The notes below the pieces were generated by a model that saw nothing but the letters and a program-made list of their open reading frames with translations, was not told the DNA's origin and did no database searches. From NCBI GenBank assembly GCA_036768485.1, contig JAVLUZ010000415.1:273501-337500 (forward strand): 64,000 bases of DNA, written 5' to 3'. Origin of the DNA: Mermis nigrescens. Taxonomy: Eukaryota > Nematoda > Enoplea > Mermithida > Mermithidae. Within the stretch, counting starts at the first letter, position 1. Each line of letters begins with the position of its first letter. Both the position numbers and the translations under genes were made by a program. This document shows positions 1 through 11,440 of the stretch, one piece after another.

Positions 1-293
1 GCATCATTCAAGTACAAGGTGCTTAGCGATCGTACAACCAACCAGAATCTTAATTATGTTTGAAACGTTAGTATTAATAACTACGGCTTGTATACGTAAA
101 TTATAAAAGCAGGTTGGACCCGGACCCGATTGAGTTTAGGGCTGGAGATGCGGACCCGGATCCAAATTTTTTACTCTTTTAGACCAGGACCCCCAAAAAT
201 TGAAAATTTTGGAACCGCTTCATCCCTAGACACTATCTTTCTGCCTGACCCTGCACGGGGAGCCCCTCACCCCTAATGCATGTGTGAGCTCAC
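1..293. other. Intron or 3' flank of TMEM70-like copy 1 with transposon debris
   Basis: On the minus strand this lies downstream of the copy 1 donor. It holds a short GC-rich remnant (about 115-235) with CGGACCCGGATCC words and an end resembling the hAT terminus ATCCCTA. No exon is visible. Confidence 0.4.
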
Positions 294-745
294 CTAATAA
301 GCTTCTTGAATCCGATCAAATTATACACAATAGCCGAATACACGCCCTGTTGGGGGTCATAATGCAAGTGAGTGACCAATCGGCTGGTCAGCCAATGAAT
401 CAAAATGGGCGAGCACATAAAGGGCGCGATGAAAAAAGAGGAAAGGAGGACGAACGGGAAGGCGGAGCTGGACGACGCCTTGAAAAGCAAAGCGGGCAGA
501 GCGATAACGGCTACGGTAGTGCTAGTCCACGAAAAGATCTTCAACGGCAAAATTTTGGAGCGAATTTCGGCCGGGGCCTCGTAAACTATGGGACCAAGGC
601 GAATTACGGATTGTTCGTCGGCGCGAAAGCGTTTTACGACGATGACGTCATCTTTGGGAGAGGGGCGGTACTGAAAGTCCGTGCCCATATGGGGCATCCC
701 CCGGTTAAGGGCGCTGAAATCCGTACGCCAACCGTCAATGAGCCC
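294..745 (-). CDS. TMEM70-like gene copy 1, middle exon (partial gene, frame disturbed)
   Basis: This exon encodes the TMEM70-type membrane hairpin. It has a short motif GPIVYEAPAEI, a first hydrophobic segment (IFSWTSTTVAVIALPALLF), a second one (FVLLSSFFIAPFMCSPILI), then WLTSRLVTHLHYDP and the YSAIVYN motif. It ends at a strong donor (AG, then GTGAGC) in phase 2, exactly where the other two copies end. An acceptor ending CCCTCAG at 746-748 gives an open phase-0 exon. The acceptor homologous to copy 2 is at 793-794 and would give an exon of 499 nt against 497, out of frame. Near 680 this copy has one extra base relative to copy 2. The last exon must lie left of the window, and no first exon was found. 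TMEM70 family proteins act in the mitochondrial inner membrane in ATP synthase assembly. The copy is either a drifting pseudogene or a gene that has shifted its acceptor. Confidence 0.6.
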
Positions 746-792
746 CTGAGGGCGAAACAATAGCGCACACTCATTAAACAAAATCTAGCGAG

Positions 793-1762
793 CTAAACAT
801 CAATAAAACATGACGTACACTAGACATGCACAGCACTGGAGATTCCGGTAGAAGGTGAAATTTTCAAGTGCATTTTCGGGTTCGGAACGGTAGATACACG
901 TAAAAAACGTCGTTTTTAGTCATTTCAGACGATGCACTATTTTGCTAGATTGTGAAAACCTAAAAAAATTTCGAAAAATATCAGAAAAATTCAAGTAGAT
1001 TCAACAAAATATAGCCAAAAAATGAGTATACGGAGCGAAGAGCCGAAAATGTAACACTTTCTAGCAAACAGATAGCTAAAAACGCTTAAAACAGCACCTT
1101 TTCTACGATTTTTTTTGTAAACCGCTAATTCAGAGGTGAAAACTATTCCCCATGATCACGTGCGATTATGCATATCAGAATGAATATGAATGGATGGATA
1201 ATATAGATAGGATAGACCATAGACCACAGCGGATCGATCATTTCCGTTGGCCTACGGAGTTATATGCGTTACATTTTTGGGGAATAGTCAAAAACTGTCC
1301 CGAAAATACATTATTTAAGCTTTTCCACAATTCATCGTGATTAGCTTAGATAAGAATCATTTTCAATATTTACGGATGTATTGCAAAACGACGGTCAACA
1401 ATCATTTAAAAGGCCGAAATTCGAAATTTCGTGACAAATACGCGATTTTTTCATCTTTCCGTGCATTATCTTACCTTTCGAAATTTTTTTCCGGCCAAGA
1501 GGGGGAGGCGACCAAACCCCCGCCCCTTAAATACGGCTCTGCATATCGGTGTAATTAACTTCTAAAAAACAATGACAATGACAGGTAGTAGATTTAGCAG
1601 GAAAATAAGAAAAAAGCAATTCAGAGAACAAACCTGAAAAACTAAGAAAGCGATGTATTAATAATAATAGTAATAATAATAATTATTATTATCACGTTAA
1701 TAATATTAATAAAAATGCTAATAATAATAATAATTATATTAATGATAATGATAAAAATAATA

Positions 1763-1809
<47 letters not shown>

Positions 1810-2898
1810 AATAGAGATGAATTAATAAGCGATTTTAATAAAATACACGTGACGGGAGCTCGGAAAAGAAAAGACTGACTTCAAATTTTTATTCCAGAAT
1901 TATTTTTATAGTTCTTTAAATTCCAGTCAAATAAAACATTCACAGACATTGTCATTTACTTCAAAAAATGATAATTCGTGATAGCTGTCCCGTCTAATAT
2001 AGTCTGAACCAGAATCTGATACGAAAAGTATGAAACACGACATAGTTTATCAGCCGTTTCATGGACATTCATAGCTCTTGCCTATTTTCCATTTATGTTT
2101 AAAAATTTAAAGATAAAAGTTTGTTATTTAATGAGCGAGTCTAATATTGAAAATTTTACTAGTTTCGATTTTTGTGATTCGATCAAAAGATCTAATTAAA
2201 ATTTAAAAATTTGAATGGCACGATTTTTAACAACATGGAGGTACTACTGTTGTAATATAAAAACCTCAGTAATAATTGTTGAGCGTGTTACTCGCTTCTT
2301 AACTGCATAAAGATCAAAAAGTATGAAAAAAGAAGACATATGAAACAAAGTGCTAAAAACTTTTAGCCTTTCATCCATAAAAGCTTTTGATTAAATGTAT
2401 TTTTATATAATTCAATCGGCATTCGCCAAATTTTTTAAAGAAAAAGTAGTTTTTACTACTAAGTGTCCAAGAGTTGTTGTGCTTTCAACAAGAACGAATT
2501 TGTGTAGAAACGGACGCCCAAAGTTTAGTGAATTATTTCGAAAGAAGTAAAAAGCTAAACAAAATTTATGCTTTGTCCTTCTATTTTTAATGCATTATCT
2601 TTTTTCACGATGTTTTTTCATTGAAGTAAATTCAATGTTAATTTAGTAATGGAATGTGCAATGAAGAGTAAGCATCTCACTACAAAACTGATAAACGACT
2701 GAAAAATTTATTTAGTCGCCGATTAGAAGAAAACTATACCTCTCGCATTACCGTCGCGAAGCGCCGGAATTTCAGAATATTCGATCATTAAAAGTCACCT
2801 GGTTGTTCAAAAATAAAGATCTTGTACAGCGACTCATTCTCTGATTTTGCATTGCATGATGCAAAAATTGCCAAAATTTTTCTCTGCGCGTAACCAAA
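793..2898. other. AT-rich non-coding stretch
   Basis: No convincing gene. It holds an imperfect AAT microsatellite at about 1655-1812 and a small GC-rich repeat remnant near 1490-1545. Open frames at 1152 and 1337 lack supporting features. Confidence 0.5.
1655..1812. repeat. AAT/ATT trinucleotide microsatellite
   Basis: Imperfect runs of AAT on both strands, with interruptions of GTT and GAT. Confidence 0.85.
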
Positions 2899-2901
2899 AC
2901 A

Positions 2902-3402
2902 AGTTTGGGATCTAGTATACAATTTACCCCCAGCGTTTTTTAGCCAATCCATAAAAGCTACAGTGACCAAACTTTACAAGGAGATAGCTATAAGCCTATT
3001 GTGCTAATCTGGCAAAATTGATTAACTCACGGTGTAAACTTACTGCTTTGAAAAAGAAAAAAATATAAAAAACCCACTTCACTTCTACTTTAAACTTACT
3101 GCTTTAAGAAAATTTGAAGAAAAAATACTTTACTTTAAACTTACTTTTTAATGTAGGATGTTGACTGAGTTACAAAAAACTGCTTTGTTTGAAACCCACC
3201 GAATCGTTTACAATTTTTAGATGCCGTTAGTACGTTGTAAACTGTGAGTGTAAAGCAGTAAGTTTACACCGTAAGTTAATCAATTTCGCCGGATTAGTAC
3301 AATAGGCTTATAGCTATCTCCTTGTAAAGTTTGGTTACTGTAGCTTATATGGATCGGTTAAAAACGCTGGGGGTAAATTGTATACTAGATCCAAAGTTTG
3401 CA
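2902..3402. mobile_element. Foldback element with arms of about 150 bp
   Basis: The left arm (about 2902-3050) and right arm (about 3251-3402) are inverted copies. Shared words include ATCTAGTATACAATTTACCC, CTATAAGCCTATTGT and GGTGTAAACTTACTGC. The spacer is about 200 bp and holds shorter repeats of TTTAAACTTACT. No coding capacity. Transcribed, it would form a long hairpin. Confidence 0.75.
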
Positions 3403-3499
3403 CTGTGCAAAAACGGCACTGGTCTGAATAGATATTGACCAAATGAAGAATTCACATCTCTTTGCATAGCAAGATTTCGAACGATTAGGCGGAATAAGA

Positions 3500-3505
3500 T
3501 TTATT
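3500..3505 (-). promoter_or_regulatory. poly(A) signal of TMEM70-like copy 2
   Basis: AATAAA on the minus strand lies about 260 bases after the copy 2 stop codon. The surrounding TTGAAATAAAT is identical at the corresponding place after copy 3, suggesting shared 3'UTR ancestry. Confidence 0.6.
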
Positions 3506-3766
3506 TCAACAAAATAAAACAAACCAAATGAGTAAAACAACGTCAAAAACAGTACTTATACCTATACAAATGCACGCAATGAAAAGACTTTCATCGTACT
3601 ATGATCCGAGACGTCAAATTTCCAACTACGAACGATAAATATGGTTTACAAAGTTGATATTCGGCTGCTTGCATGATCAAATGTAGAAACTTCTTCAATT
3701 ACGAATCACGAAAAGTAAAGAACAATAAAGATGCGTTTCTGGTATGGGTATCATCATTGTTTTTAA

Positions 3767-3908
3767 TCAACGGGGGAAAAATCTGGCCCTTTGTTCAGAG
3801 CTAGTGAAATTGTCGGCAACTAAGAGTATCGGATGACCGTTAAATCCGATGTAAACCGATTTAAACATACCCTGTCTTGCAGGGATGTATATGTGGTCGT
3901 GTTTAAAG
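3767..3908 (-). CDS. TMEM70-like gene copy 2, last exon
   Basis: The exon follows a pyrimidine-rich acceptor (TTTTTAG). Its first base completes the split codon left by the exon ending at 7121. It encodes 46 residues starting FKHDHIYIPARQGMFKSVYI, then GFNGHPILLV and a stop. This matches the TMEM70 C-terminal pattern: an acidic D-x-x-I-x-P motif, then an FKSVY-type strand and a G-x-P-L-L-V strand. It is clearly homologous to the last exon at 16383-16227. An AATAAA signal lies downstream at 3505-3500. The intron to the upstream exon is 3.2 kb and filled with a 92-bp satellite and small transposons. Support comes from length, phase and motif agreement between the two copies. Confidence 0.8.
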
Positions 3909-3986
3909 CTAAAAATCAGGTTTGATACGACTAATACTGTTTAAGAAGACGTCTCAAAGGACGCAGTGTAGTAGGTACGCTGGCCA

Positions 3987-4372
3987 CATGCATGCATATA
4001 GGGGGTGTTATTATCTCCTCTCGCTGAAGGGCCAGACATGTACTGTCCGGCACTTCCGAGCTGACGGATAATTTTCTGCATGATTTTTGGGAACAAAAGC
4101 AGTAATAATGTTAAAACTGTTTACTCAAAAAGCGCCTAAAATTGCGTCAAAGTGATCTAAAAAATTCAGATTTATCACTGTGCTAATAGTGATATAATAC
4201 AGTCAAAATGGACTAAAATGCTTGAAACTGCGGCATTATCACGCATAAGCGTTGTTATATAGGTTATTTTGACCATTTCTGTCATTTAACTAGCAAAGAA
4301 GCATGAACACTAAATCTACTGGCCAGGGTTTATGGGATCCCCTCAACGAACCTGACCTTGTGCATCTATAAC
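3987..4372 (+). mobile_element. MITE family S copy
   Basis: Starts CATGCATGCATATAGGGGG and ends near GACCTTGTGCATCTATAA. It is homologous to copies at 21910-22604, 22873-23310 (inverted) and 26353-26764. The family ends are CATA/CATG and CTATG. It lies inside the TMEM70-like copy 2 intron. Confidence 0.65.
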
Positions 4373-4764
4373 GGGCCAACGAGTATTTAGGTAAGCACAG
4401 AATGCAAGCAACAGAAGATTGGGGGATCCCACCCATAGTCGGTCGCCCCCACCCCCATAATCAGAAAATCCTGACCCTTCTCTTCGATGTATGGCAAAGA
4501 CTTTCACTTTTAACCCATTTTTATATGATCCTTTGCGATTTTCCGATGAAAATTTGGGGACATTAGAAGCCCAACCGCCTGAAAATGGCTGAGGCTAGGA
4601 CCCCTCCCAAAACTTCTGAGCCTCTATATGTTTGGATGATGGGGCTGTCCAAAATCGGTTTCTCCTCCCTCACATAAAGTCAGAAGATTTTTACCCCCAT
4701 TCAAGATAATTTGATGCCCCTTTCCCTAACAATGGCTGGTTACCCGCCTTCCAATATTTCGAGC

Positions 4765-4984
4765 CATACATGTAACAGGCAGGATGGGGATCCCCATCCA
4801 AAATCGGACATCCCCCTTAAGCCAGAAAATTTTTGACCCCCTCCCCCCGACTTTCGCGAAAAATCGAATTTTTTTGGCGGTTTTTAATCGTTTTCTGGCC
4901 GTTTTTGACCAACAGTTGAAGATCATTTACCCAACCCCAAAAAAATGGCCGGGACTCCCCAAATTTCGAGCCGTTACATTTATG
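4765..4984 (+). mobile_element. MITE family R (220 bp, 8-bp duplication)
   Basis: Begins CATACATGTAAC and ends GTTACATTTATG. It is flanked by TTTCGAGC and TTTTGAGC (7 of 8 matching), the hAT-type target duplication. An inverted relative lies at about 24562-24791. No coding capacity. Confidence 0.7.
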
Positions 4985-4992
4985 TTTTGAGC

Positions 4993-5984
4993 GGTTACAA
5001 GTGTGTAAATAAGCTATAGTTCAATTGTCTATTCGTCTAACGGAAATGCTATTGAGATGTATGACTCAAAATTAAATTAAGCACTTGCATTTGATATTCT
5101 AAATTAAACAATTAAGCTATTTTACTGAATTAATGCATGAATTAAAATTACAAAATTTGAATTATAAATTAATGAAATTAAAAATTATATTTTACTTCAA
5201 ACTTGATATTTTATCATCAAATTATTACAATATTACTAGAATTGCAAATTATTCAATCAAAATAAAGTAAATCAAATCAGTTATAAATTATTTAACATCA
5301 AAATTCATACCGACAATTTCAGTACCTAATCACTTTTTTAAAGTTCGAGTCCGAATGACAGCTTTAATATTATTAAATGACGGAAATGAAAAAATTAATT
5401 AATTAATTCAGAATAAAATTATATCTGCCTTGAAAACGGCCTATTTAAAAAATTTATTAATAACAAAGAGAATTTTCTACGAAATTTCTAGAAAAGGGTA
5501 TAACGGCTATCAAGGATGGTGGGCCTTAAACGTAAAGTGTATACCCTGCATAAATTACATAGGTACATATTTACTTAGACAATCAAAACGAAATTGAAAA
5601 TTTAAGGATAGAACAATTAAACATTAATATTAAAAACGGAAAAATCATATGCTGATTAAATTAACGAACTAATACATTCAGGGGCGTAACCAGGATTTTA
5701 TTTCGGGGGGGGGGCCCAAAATTTTTGAAGTCCTATATCTCGGGAACCATTAGGAGATACGCGAAAATAATGGCATTTTTGAGCGATTCTCGACAAGATC
5801 TATATTATGGTGAAGTAAAAAATTTAAAAAAAATTCAAAAATTTTCTTGCTTTATTTCAAATTTGGATATAAAAAATATATCTTTTAACCTATCGGTATG
5901 ACTAATTTCTCAATATCAAATTAAAGCTTGACTACAAAACATTTCGAAATTCTTTTCTTTGCATTTAAATTTGCAGTTTTGTTA
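4993..5984. other. AT-rich intron sequence
   Basis: Inside the copy 2 intron; very AT-rich to about 5670. A transposon-like end (CAGGGGCGTAACCAGG) then appears at about 5681, matching remnants at 11180 and 28370 in opposite orientation. No gene seen. Confidence 0.5.
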
Positions 5985-5989
5985 AGAAA

Positions 5990-6828
5990 ACTAATTCAGA
6001 ACATAACAAATCGGCGCGAAGCGCCGAAAATTTTGACTAATTCGCTATTTTTAAGTAAAATCTGGGCTTCTAAGGTAATAAAAAACATAGAACATAAGAA
6101 ATCCGGCGCGAAGCGCCGAAAATTTTTAACAAATTCGTTATTTTTAAGTAAAATCTGGGCTTTAAGGTTAGAAAAAAGATAGAACATGAGAAATCCGGCG
6201 CGAAGCGCCGAAAATTTTGACAAATTCGCTATTTTTAAGTAAAATCTGGGCTTCTTAGGTAAGAAAAAACATAGAACACAAGAAATTCGGCGCGAAGCGC
6301 CGAAAATTTTGACGAATTCGTTATTTTTGAGCAAAATCTGGGTTTCTAAGGTAAGAAAAAACATAGATCATAAGAAATCCGGCGCGAAGCGCCGAAAATT
6401 TTTGACAAATTTTTTATTTTAGTCTTCTAAGGTAAGGAAAAACATAGAACATAAGAAATTCGGCGCGAAGCGCCGAAAATTTTTGACAAATTCGTTATTT
6501 TTATGTAAAATCTGGGCTTTAAGGTTAGAAAAAAGATAGAAGATGAGAAATCCGGCGCGAAGCGCCGAAAATTTTGACAAATTCGCTATTTTTAAGTAAA
6601 ATCTGGGCTTCTTAGGTAAGAAAAAACATAGAACACAAGAAATTCGGCGCGAAGCGCCGAAAATTTTGACGAATTCGTTATTTTTAAGCAAAATCTGGGT
6701 TTCTAAGGTAAGAAAAAACATAGATCATAAGAAATTCGGCGCGAAGCGCCGAAAATTTTTGACAAATTCGTTATTTTTATGTAAAATCTGGGCTTCTAAA
6801 GTAAGAAAAACATAGAACACAAGAAATT
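5990..6828. repeat. 92-bp satellite with four-unit higher-order repeat
   Basis: Nine units, each with the palindromic core GGCGCGAAGCGCC. The cores begin at 6013, 6105, 6197, 6289, 6381, 6462, 6554, 6646 and 6738. Spacing is 92 bp except for one 81-bp step. Unit variants repeat every four units (for example the GGGCTTTAAGGTTAG variant in units 2 and 6), giving a higher-order repeat of about 357 bp. Because 92 is not a multiple of three, the long frames here are not proteins. It sits in the intron of TMEM70-like copy 2. Confidence 0.9.
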
Positions 6829-7074
6829 CCCGAAACCAAAATACCCCCCAGAAATCAAAATACCCCCCAGAAATTAAAATACCCCCCAGAATTCAATTTT
6901 TGAAATTTTCCCCCGTTTTTTCGCAATTTTTTGCTGCCAATGGATAGTGCTTGATGAGAAACGTCGAAAAATGGTGTTTTTATCGCCATACCACCATTTT
7001 TAAGGCCATTTTTTGTCCTTCAAAAATCTTGCACCCCCCAGAAACTTCTTGCTGCCCACGTATGGTTGTCAAGT
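6829..7074 (+). mobile_element. MITE family Q copy
   Basis: Contains ATACCCCCCAGAAA words, the block CCAATGGATAGTGCT, GAGAAACGTCGAAAAATGG and the end TGCTGCCCACGTATGG. The family also occurs at 21936-22191, 30220-30450 and 45434-45674, and inverted near 10735-10930 and 23840-24065. Confidence 0.7.
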
Positions 7075-7120
7075 TTTCTAATTATTAATGTTTTTATTTT
7101 TCTTGAATGTATCAGCTCAC

Positions 7121-7617
7121 CGGATAAGCCTTTTAAATCCGAACAAATTGTACAAGATAGCCGAATATACGCATCGGTCGGGGTCATAGTGCAGCCGAGT
7201 GACCAGTCTGCTGGTTTGCAAATTTAACAAAAAGGGAGAGCACATGATGGGCGCGACGAGCAGACCGGAAAAAATGATCTCTGGGAAACTGGCACTAAAC
7301 AAAGCTTCCCAGAGCGAAGACGACAAGGCGTACACGCCTATACCGGTACCCACCCACGAAAGGACTTTAAGCGGCAGGATTTTGTTAACGATTTTGGCTG
7401 GTCCTTCGTAGATTACAGGGCCGAGGTGCGCCTCGGAATGCAAATCGGCTCTATAACGCCGGATGTTGATGACGTCATCGCTGGAAGGGGGCGGTGAACA
7501 CACAGTACGAGTACAATTAATATTTAGAGCTAGGGGAACCCCAATCCGAATGCCCGCAATCGAAAAGCTCCTAAGGGCGATACAGCAACACAAAGTCATT
7601 GAAAGGAACCGATTGAA
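7121..7617 (-). CDS. TMEM70-like gene copy 2, middle exon
   Basis: The frame is open for 165 codons plus two bases. It runs from an acceptor (ATTTTTCAG, ending at 7618) in phase 0 to a donor (CG, then GTGAGC) in phase 2. These are the same phases as the intact copy 3. The domain half is about 55% identical by eye to copy 1: DDVINIRRYRAD, LGPVIYEGPAKI, a hydrophobic segment, then MCSPFLLNLQTSRLV and YSAILYN. The N-terminal half is basic and Cys/Ile-rich (SMTLCCCIALRSFSIAGIRI) and is not part of the conserved domain. An alternative acceptor at 7571 would put the domain out of frame, so I prefer 7617. No first exon with a presequence was found upstream. Many substitutions between copies are conservative, suggesting the domain has been under selection. 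Confidence 0.75.
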
Positions 7618-7750
7618 CTGAAAAATAAATTATATTAATACTAATACTTTATTCGGAAAAAAAACACAAGGGTAAAACAAAAGTCGCAAGGAAAATAAAA
7701 AATGCGAAATGTCCTGGACACACAGGCAAATAGATTGCGCTCACGTGGGA

Positions 7751-7903
7751 TCACCACACCATATGTATTCTTGGGGGCAGGGTTGACCCTCAATGGCTGC
7801 ATCACCACACCATACGTATTCTTAGGGGCAGGGTTGACCCTCAATGGCTGCATCACCACACCATATGTATTCTTGGGGGCAGGGTTGACCCCCAATGGCT
7901 GCT
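7751..7903. repeat. 51-bp tandem repeat, three copies
   Basis: Units start at 7751, 7802 and 7853 with TCACCACACCATATGTATTC or close variants. The period is exactly 51. It is a multiple of three, so an open frame survives, but there is no other coding evidence. Confidence 0.9.
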
Positions 7904-10900
7904 GACTTCCGCAAAGTAGCCGCGACCCGCTTTCCCTGAATTGTCGATTTTCCGTAAAAATTGTAAAAAAATGTGCCTTTTTCTGCGCTTTCAGCTCAGT
8001 TTTGGCACATAAATCTCGAATTTTCGGCGCTTCGCACCACATACACAGTTTTTGAATTCTGCTCAATTTAATCGACTTTTTCAAATTTTTTTCGTGACTT
8101 TATGTTTTTACGATCTAGAAAGAACCAACATTGTCTCAAAAAGGCACTTTTCAAAAAATTTTCCGGGCGTGAATCTCAGAATTCCTATACTGTACATGTA
8201 TGGTTAGTCACTAACAGTTAATTTCCTTCCAAATGATGAAGCGCACAAACGGATCTAGGGCGTGGTTGGACTGGACCCCGGAATCCGAAAACCACCGAAA
8301 AATCCTGCATAACCACTGAATTCCCGGACATTTTCGCCTTGAATTTTCTTTGAAAGCATCGTCAAAAATTATTGTAAAAAATATAATCAATCTATTTGAA
8401 GAGCTTAGAATGCAGATTACAGAAAGCCACACATCGTTACCATTATTGAAATTTGATCACTTTGCCAACTAAATGACTTTAGTAAGTATAAATTAATAAA
8501 GCTGGAATAACTTATCAACAACAGGAGCAAATAAGTGATGAAGGCCTGCCCAACCGAGCTTCGTATTGGCCCGGCAAAAGCCCATTTGTATGGAAAATGA
8601 GGAATGATGAAGGTCAAAAATGGATTAAAAAATCAACATTTTTCAACAGTAGCGCTTGATACTGATCAGAAACTATAGATTAACACCGTTTTTCGCTATT
8701 TTCGCATTTATATACCTGTGTTTAGAATTAAAAACTGTCTGGCTGACCCATCGAGACTAGTTGACCCGATACATGTAACAGGGTGGGGCTTTGAGGAACC
8801 CCCGACCAAAAGTTTGACTTCCCTCCCGGGCCCGTATCTAGGATTTGGCCAAGGGACGGCGGATCCAGCATACATTGGTCTATATCTCAAGAAATTCGTC
8901 GGGATAGCTCACAAAAACCGCATTTTTTGACGTTTTTTGACATGATCTATCCACTATGATCATAAAATTCAAACTTTTCGAAAAATTTTTGTTCTCTCTC
9001 AAAATGCTATTATGTGTTGTTTTTTGACCTCACTTTAGCCAAAATAACTCCATATCTGGAGCAAAGCGCCGACCGCCCCGCCCCAACACCCTAAATACGG
9101 CCCCGGTCCCTCAGTCAGAAAATTTTTTACTTCATCCCATTTTTGTCAAAACTTGCGTTTTTTGGATATTTTAGGCGTTTCTTTGCTATTTTTGACTAAT
9201 ACCTGGAGTCAATTACCCCCCCCTCCCCACCTACAAATGGCCAGGGAATCTCACCCTAAATTTCAAGCCGTTACATGTATGGTTGACCCCTTTCCTAACC
9301 GAACACGATGAGCGCCTTTGATAAAACTAATGACTCGGAAGCAGTGGCGGATATGGGATTTTCGTAAGGGGCGATCATCAACTTTTTTCAAAAAAGCCGA
9401 AAAAGGCACGAAAATTCGTTCTTCACTTGCAAAAGCGTTTTGCCACTGTTTTCAGTTGTCTGCTTCTACTCAAAAGCATTTTATTGCATTATTTTCTCGA
9501 TTTTTGTGTGAACAAAATGATTAAATTTCTCAGACTTCAAGAATTTTGTTGCAATTTGAAGCATAAGGGCATTTAGAGACTTGATTTTCGAAATTTGTGA
9601 ACTTGGGAACGCCCATAAAACCGTTCGACACGAAGCGTCTAAAATTCTTAAAATTTTTGCTTAAAAATTTGAAGAAAACTGTGCTGAAATAGCCATTTCG
9701 ATAGCCAGAATTTGGTTCAGAAGTCAAAAAATGTTTCAGCAACAAAAACTTATTACTGGCGCAAGAATTTGGCTTCCAAGGCCGCCAAGAAAGTCAATTA
9801 CAATCAACGATGGCTAAAAATCATAACTTACGCATAACAGCATGGTGTTAGAAAGGCAAAATTCCAATAAAAACAAGTCAAAAATTCAATTCTGGGAATC
9901 CATCGATTTTTGGGGAGGGTCTGCTGGATTCTATTTTTATTAAATTATTTATTTCGTTTTTATTAAATCATATATTACATTTAAAACTATTTCCCAACTC
10001 GAACGTACGGTAACGGCACAGAACTCAAAATTGATAGGGATAGTCGGCCATTTTTATGAGGCGGGGTTTGTGGGTACCAGACCTCCTATTTATGGCCAAA
10101 AATCACATAAAAACGAATATTTTTGCTAAAAATGAAGAACAGATAAAAAATCGCTGGCTCTGGGGGTCGACCGACTTTGATTGGGGATTGTCTCACCCAC
10201 ACATGGCGTGGGGGTCTGGACCATACATAGGCAGCGACCGAATTCTGGAGGTCTGGGTGGTGTAAAACTATCAAAATCCCAGAAATTCAATGCTGGGTGT
10301 CTAACAATTTTTTTGGTCTACCGGCAAACACCCCAACCCCCATGCCCATATGTGATCAAGACCATACATGATCTTGGGGGTGAGGGAGAAAGGGTTGGAA
10401 TGGGGTTCCAACCTCCAGAAAAATGTTCACCCCACACCCCAGAAATTTTTTCACCTCCCCAGAATTCGCGATTTTTCGAAAATTCTAAACGCTTCGCGCC
10501 ATATATGTACTCGTGTTTGGAATTTAATTCAATTTATTCCACTTTTTATATCTTTTCTCGAAACTTTTTTATGTTATTATACTCTAGAAAAATAGAGCAG
10601 CGGCAGAAATGCCGAAAAACTATGTTTTTGACGCTAACCCACCATTTTTGGCCCGAAATCCTTCTCCCACAAAACTTCCATGCTATGCTTGCCTGGTCAG
10701 GCAGGATCGAGCCCGTATTCAGGGGAGCGGGGGCACCACAGAAGGGAAGCACCACAATTCTAGAGAGTTAAGGGGTGCAAATTTTTCAGAGGTCAACAAA
10801 TGGCCCAAAAAATGGTGATATGGCGAAAAACACCATTTTTCAACGTTTCTCATCGAGCACTATTCATTAGCATCAAAAGACTGCGAAAAAATTTCAAAAA

Positions 10901-11210
10901 TTGAATTCTGGCGCCAAAACAGGTTTTCATCTTAATTTTGAGCTTCAATACAAAGGCAAGAGATAAGAAATAATTCGTCGATTAAGTGATGAGATATCAG
11001 CATAAATGATAAATCTGCGGTATATGTATCAATATGGAATAAAGTGAAATTTTGCTTGAAAAATTTATGGAGTTTTCCTTCACGCTCTCCGAGATACGAT
11101 CAAGACTGACTTTATTTTCGCCTACCTCCTAATGGTTCTCGAGATATCTGGCCTTAAAAATTTCCGGCTCCCCCCCGAAACAAAATCCTGGATAAAAGCC
11201 TGGACAGGAC
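7904..11210. other. Non-coding stretch with dispersed repeat fragments
   Basis: Pieces of several MITE families appear, for example an isolated GCAGTGGCGGATATGGG end at about 9340 and an inverted family Q copy at about 10735-10930. A family T segment of about 215 bp lies at 10955-11180 and is repeated at 28135-28372. No gene found; the missing first exon of TMEM70-like copy 2 should lie here or further right. Confidence 0.45.
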
Positions 11211-11440
11211 CAGGCCTGGGCAATAGCCAAAGCTTTAGCCCGTCCAAGTACTGGCTGTCAAGAGTAAGTTGGTCTCTTAGCTGGACTGCAAATGGTCAAA
11301 AAGACTTTTCCGTTTAATTTTTCACTGTTTTTTTCATGTATTTCAAAATCAGCTAATCCAAATGAACATTATTAACCTTCCAGCTTTTGTGTCAGCCCGT
11401 TCCATAGACCAGCTTCTAGGATAGGCTATTGTCCAGGTGT
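11211..11440 (+). mobile_element. Small MITE with AGCCCGTCC words
   Basis: Starts CAGGCCTGGGCAATAGCC and ends in the inverted form GGCTATTGTCCAGGTGTG. Related to 19163-19391 and to the ends of the large element 36783-42647. The flanking duplication is unclear. Confidence 0.6.

Noticed and set aside
2788..2970. 60-codon minus-strand frame
   Set aside because: Overlaps one arm of the foldback element; no homology to TMEM70 exons that might be expected here.
5996..6721. Repetitive minus-strand open frames (ILLKNNEFVKIFGA repeats)
   Set aside because: They are the 92-bp satellite read through; the period is not a multiple of three, so the peptide does not repeat in frame and there is no splice or motif support.
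7641..8084. 147-codon minus-strand frame
   Set aside because: Open mainly because of the 51-bp tandem repeat; no splice sites or motif agreement.
10181..10771. 196-codon plus-strand frame, the longest outside the RT
   Set aside because: It runs through dispersed repeat sequence with Pro/Ser-rich content and no recognisable domain or splice support.
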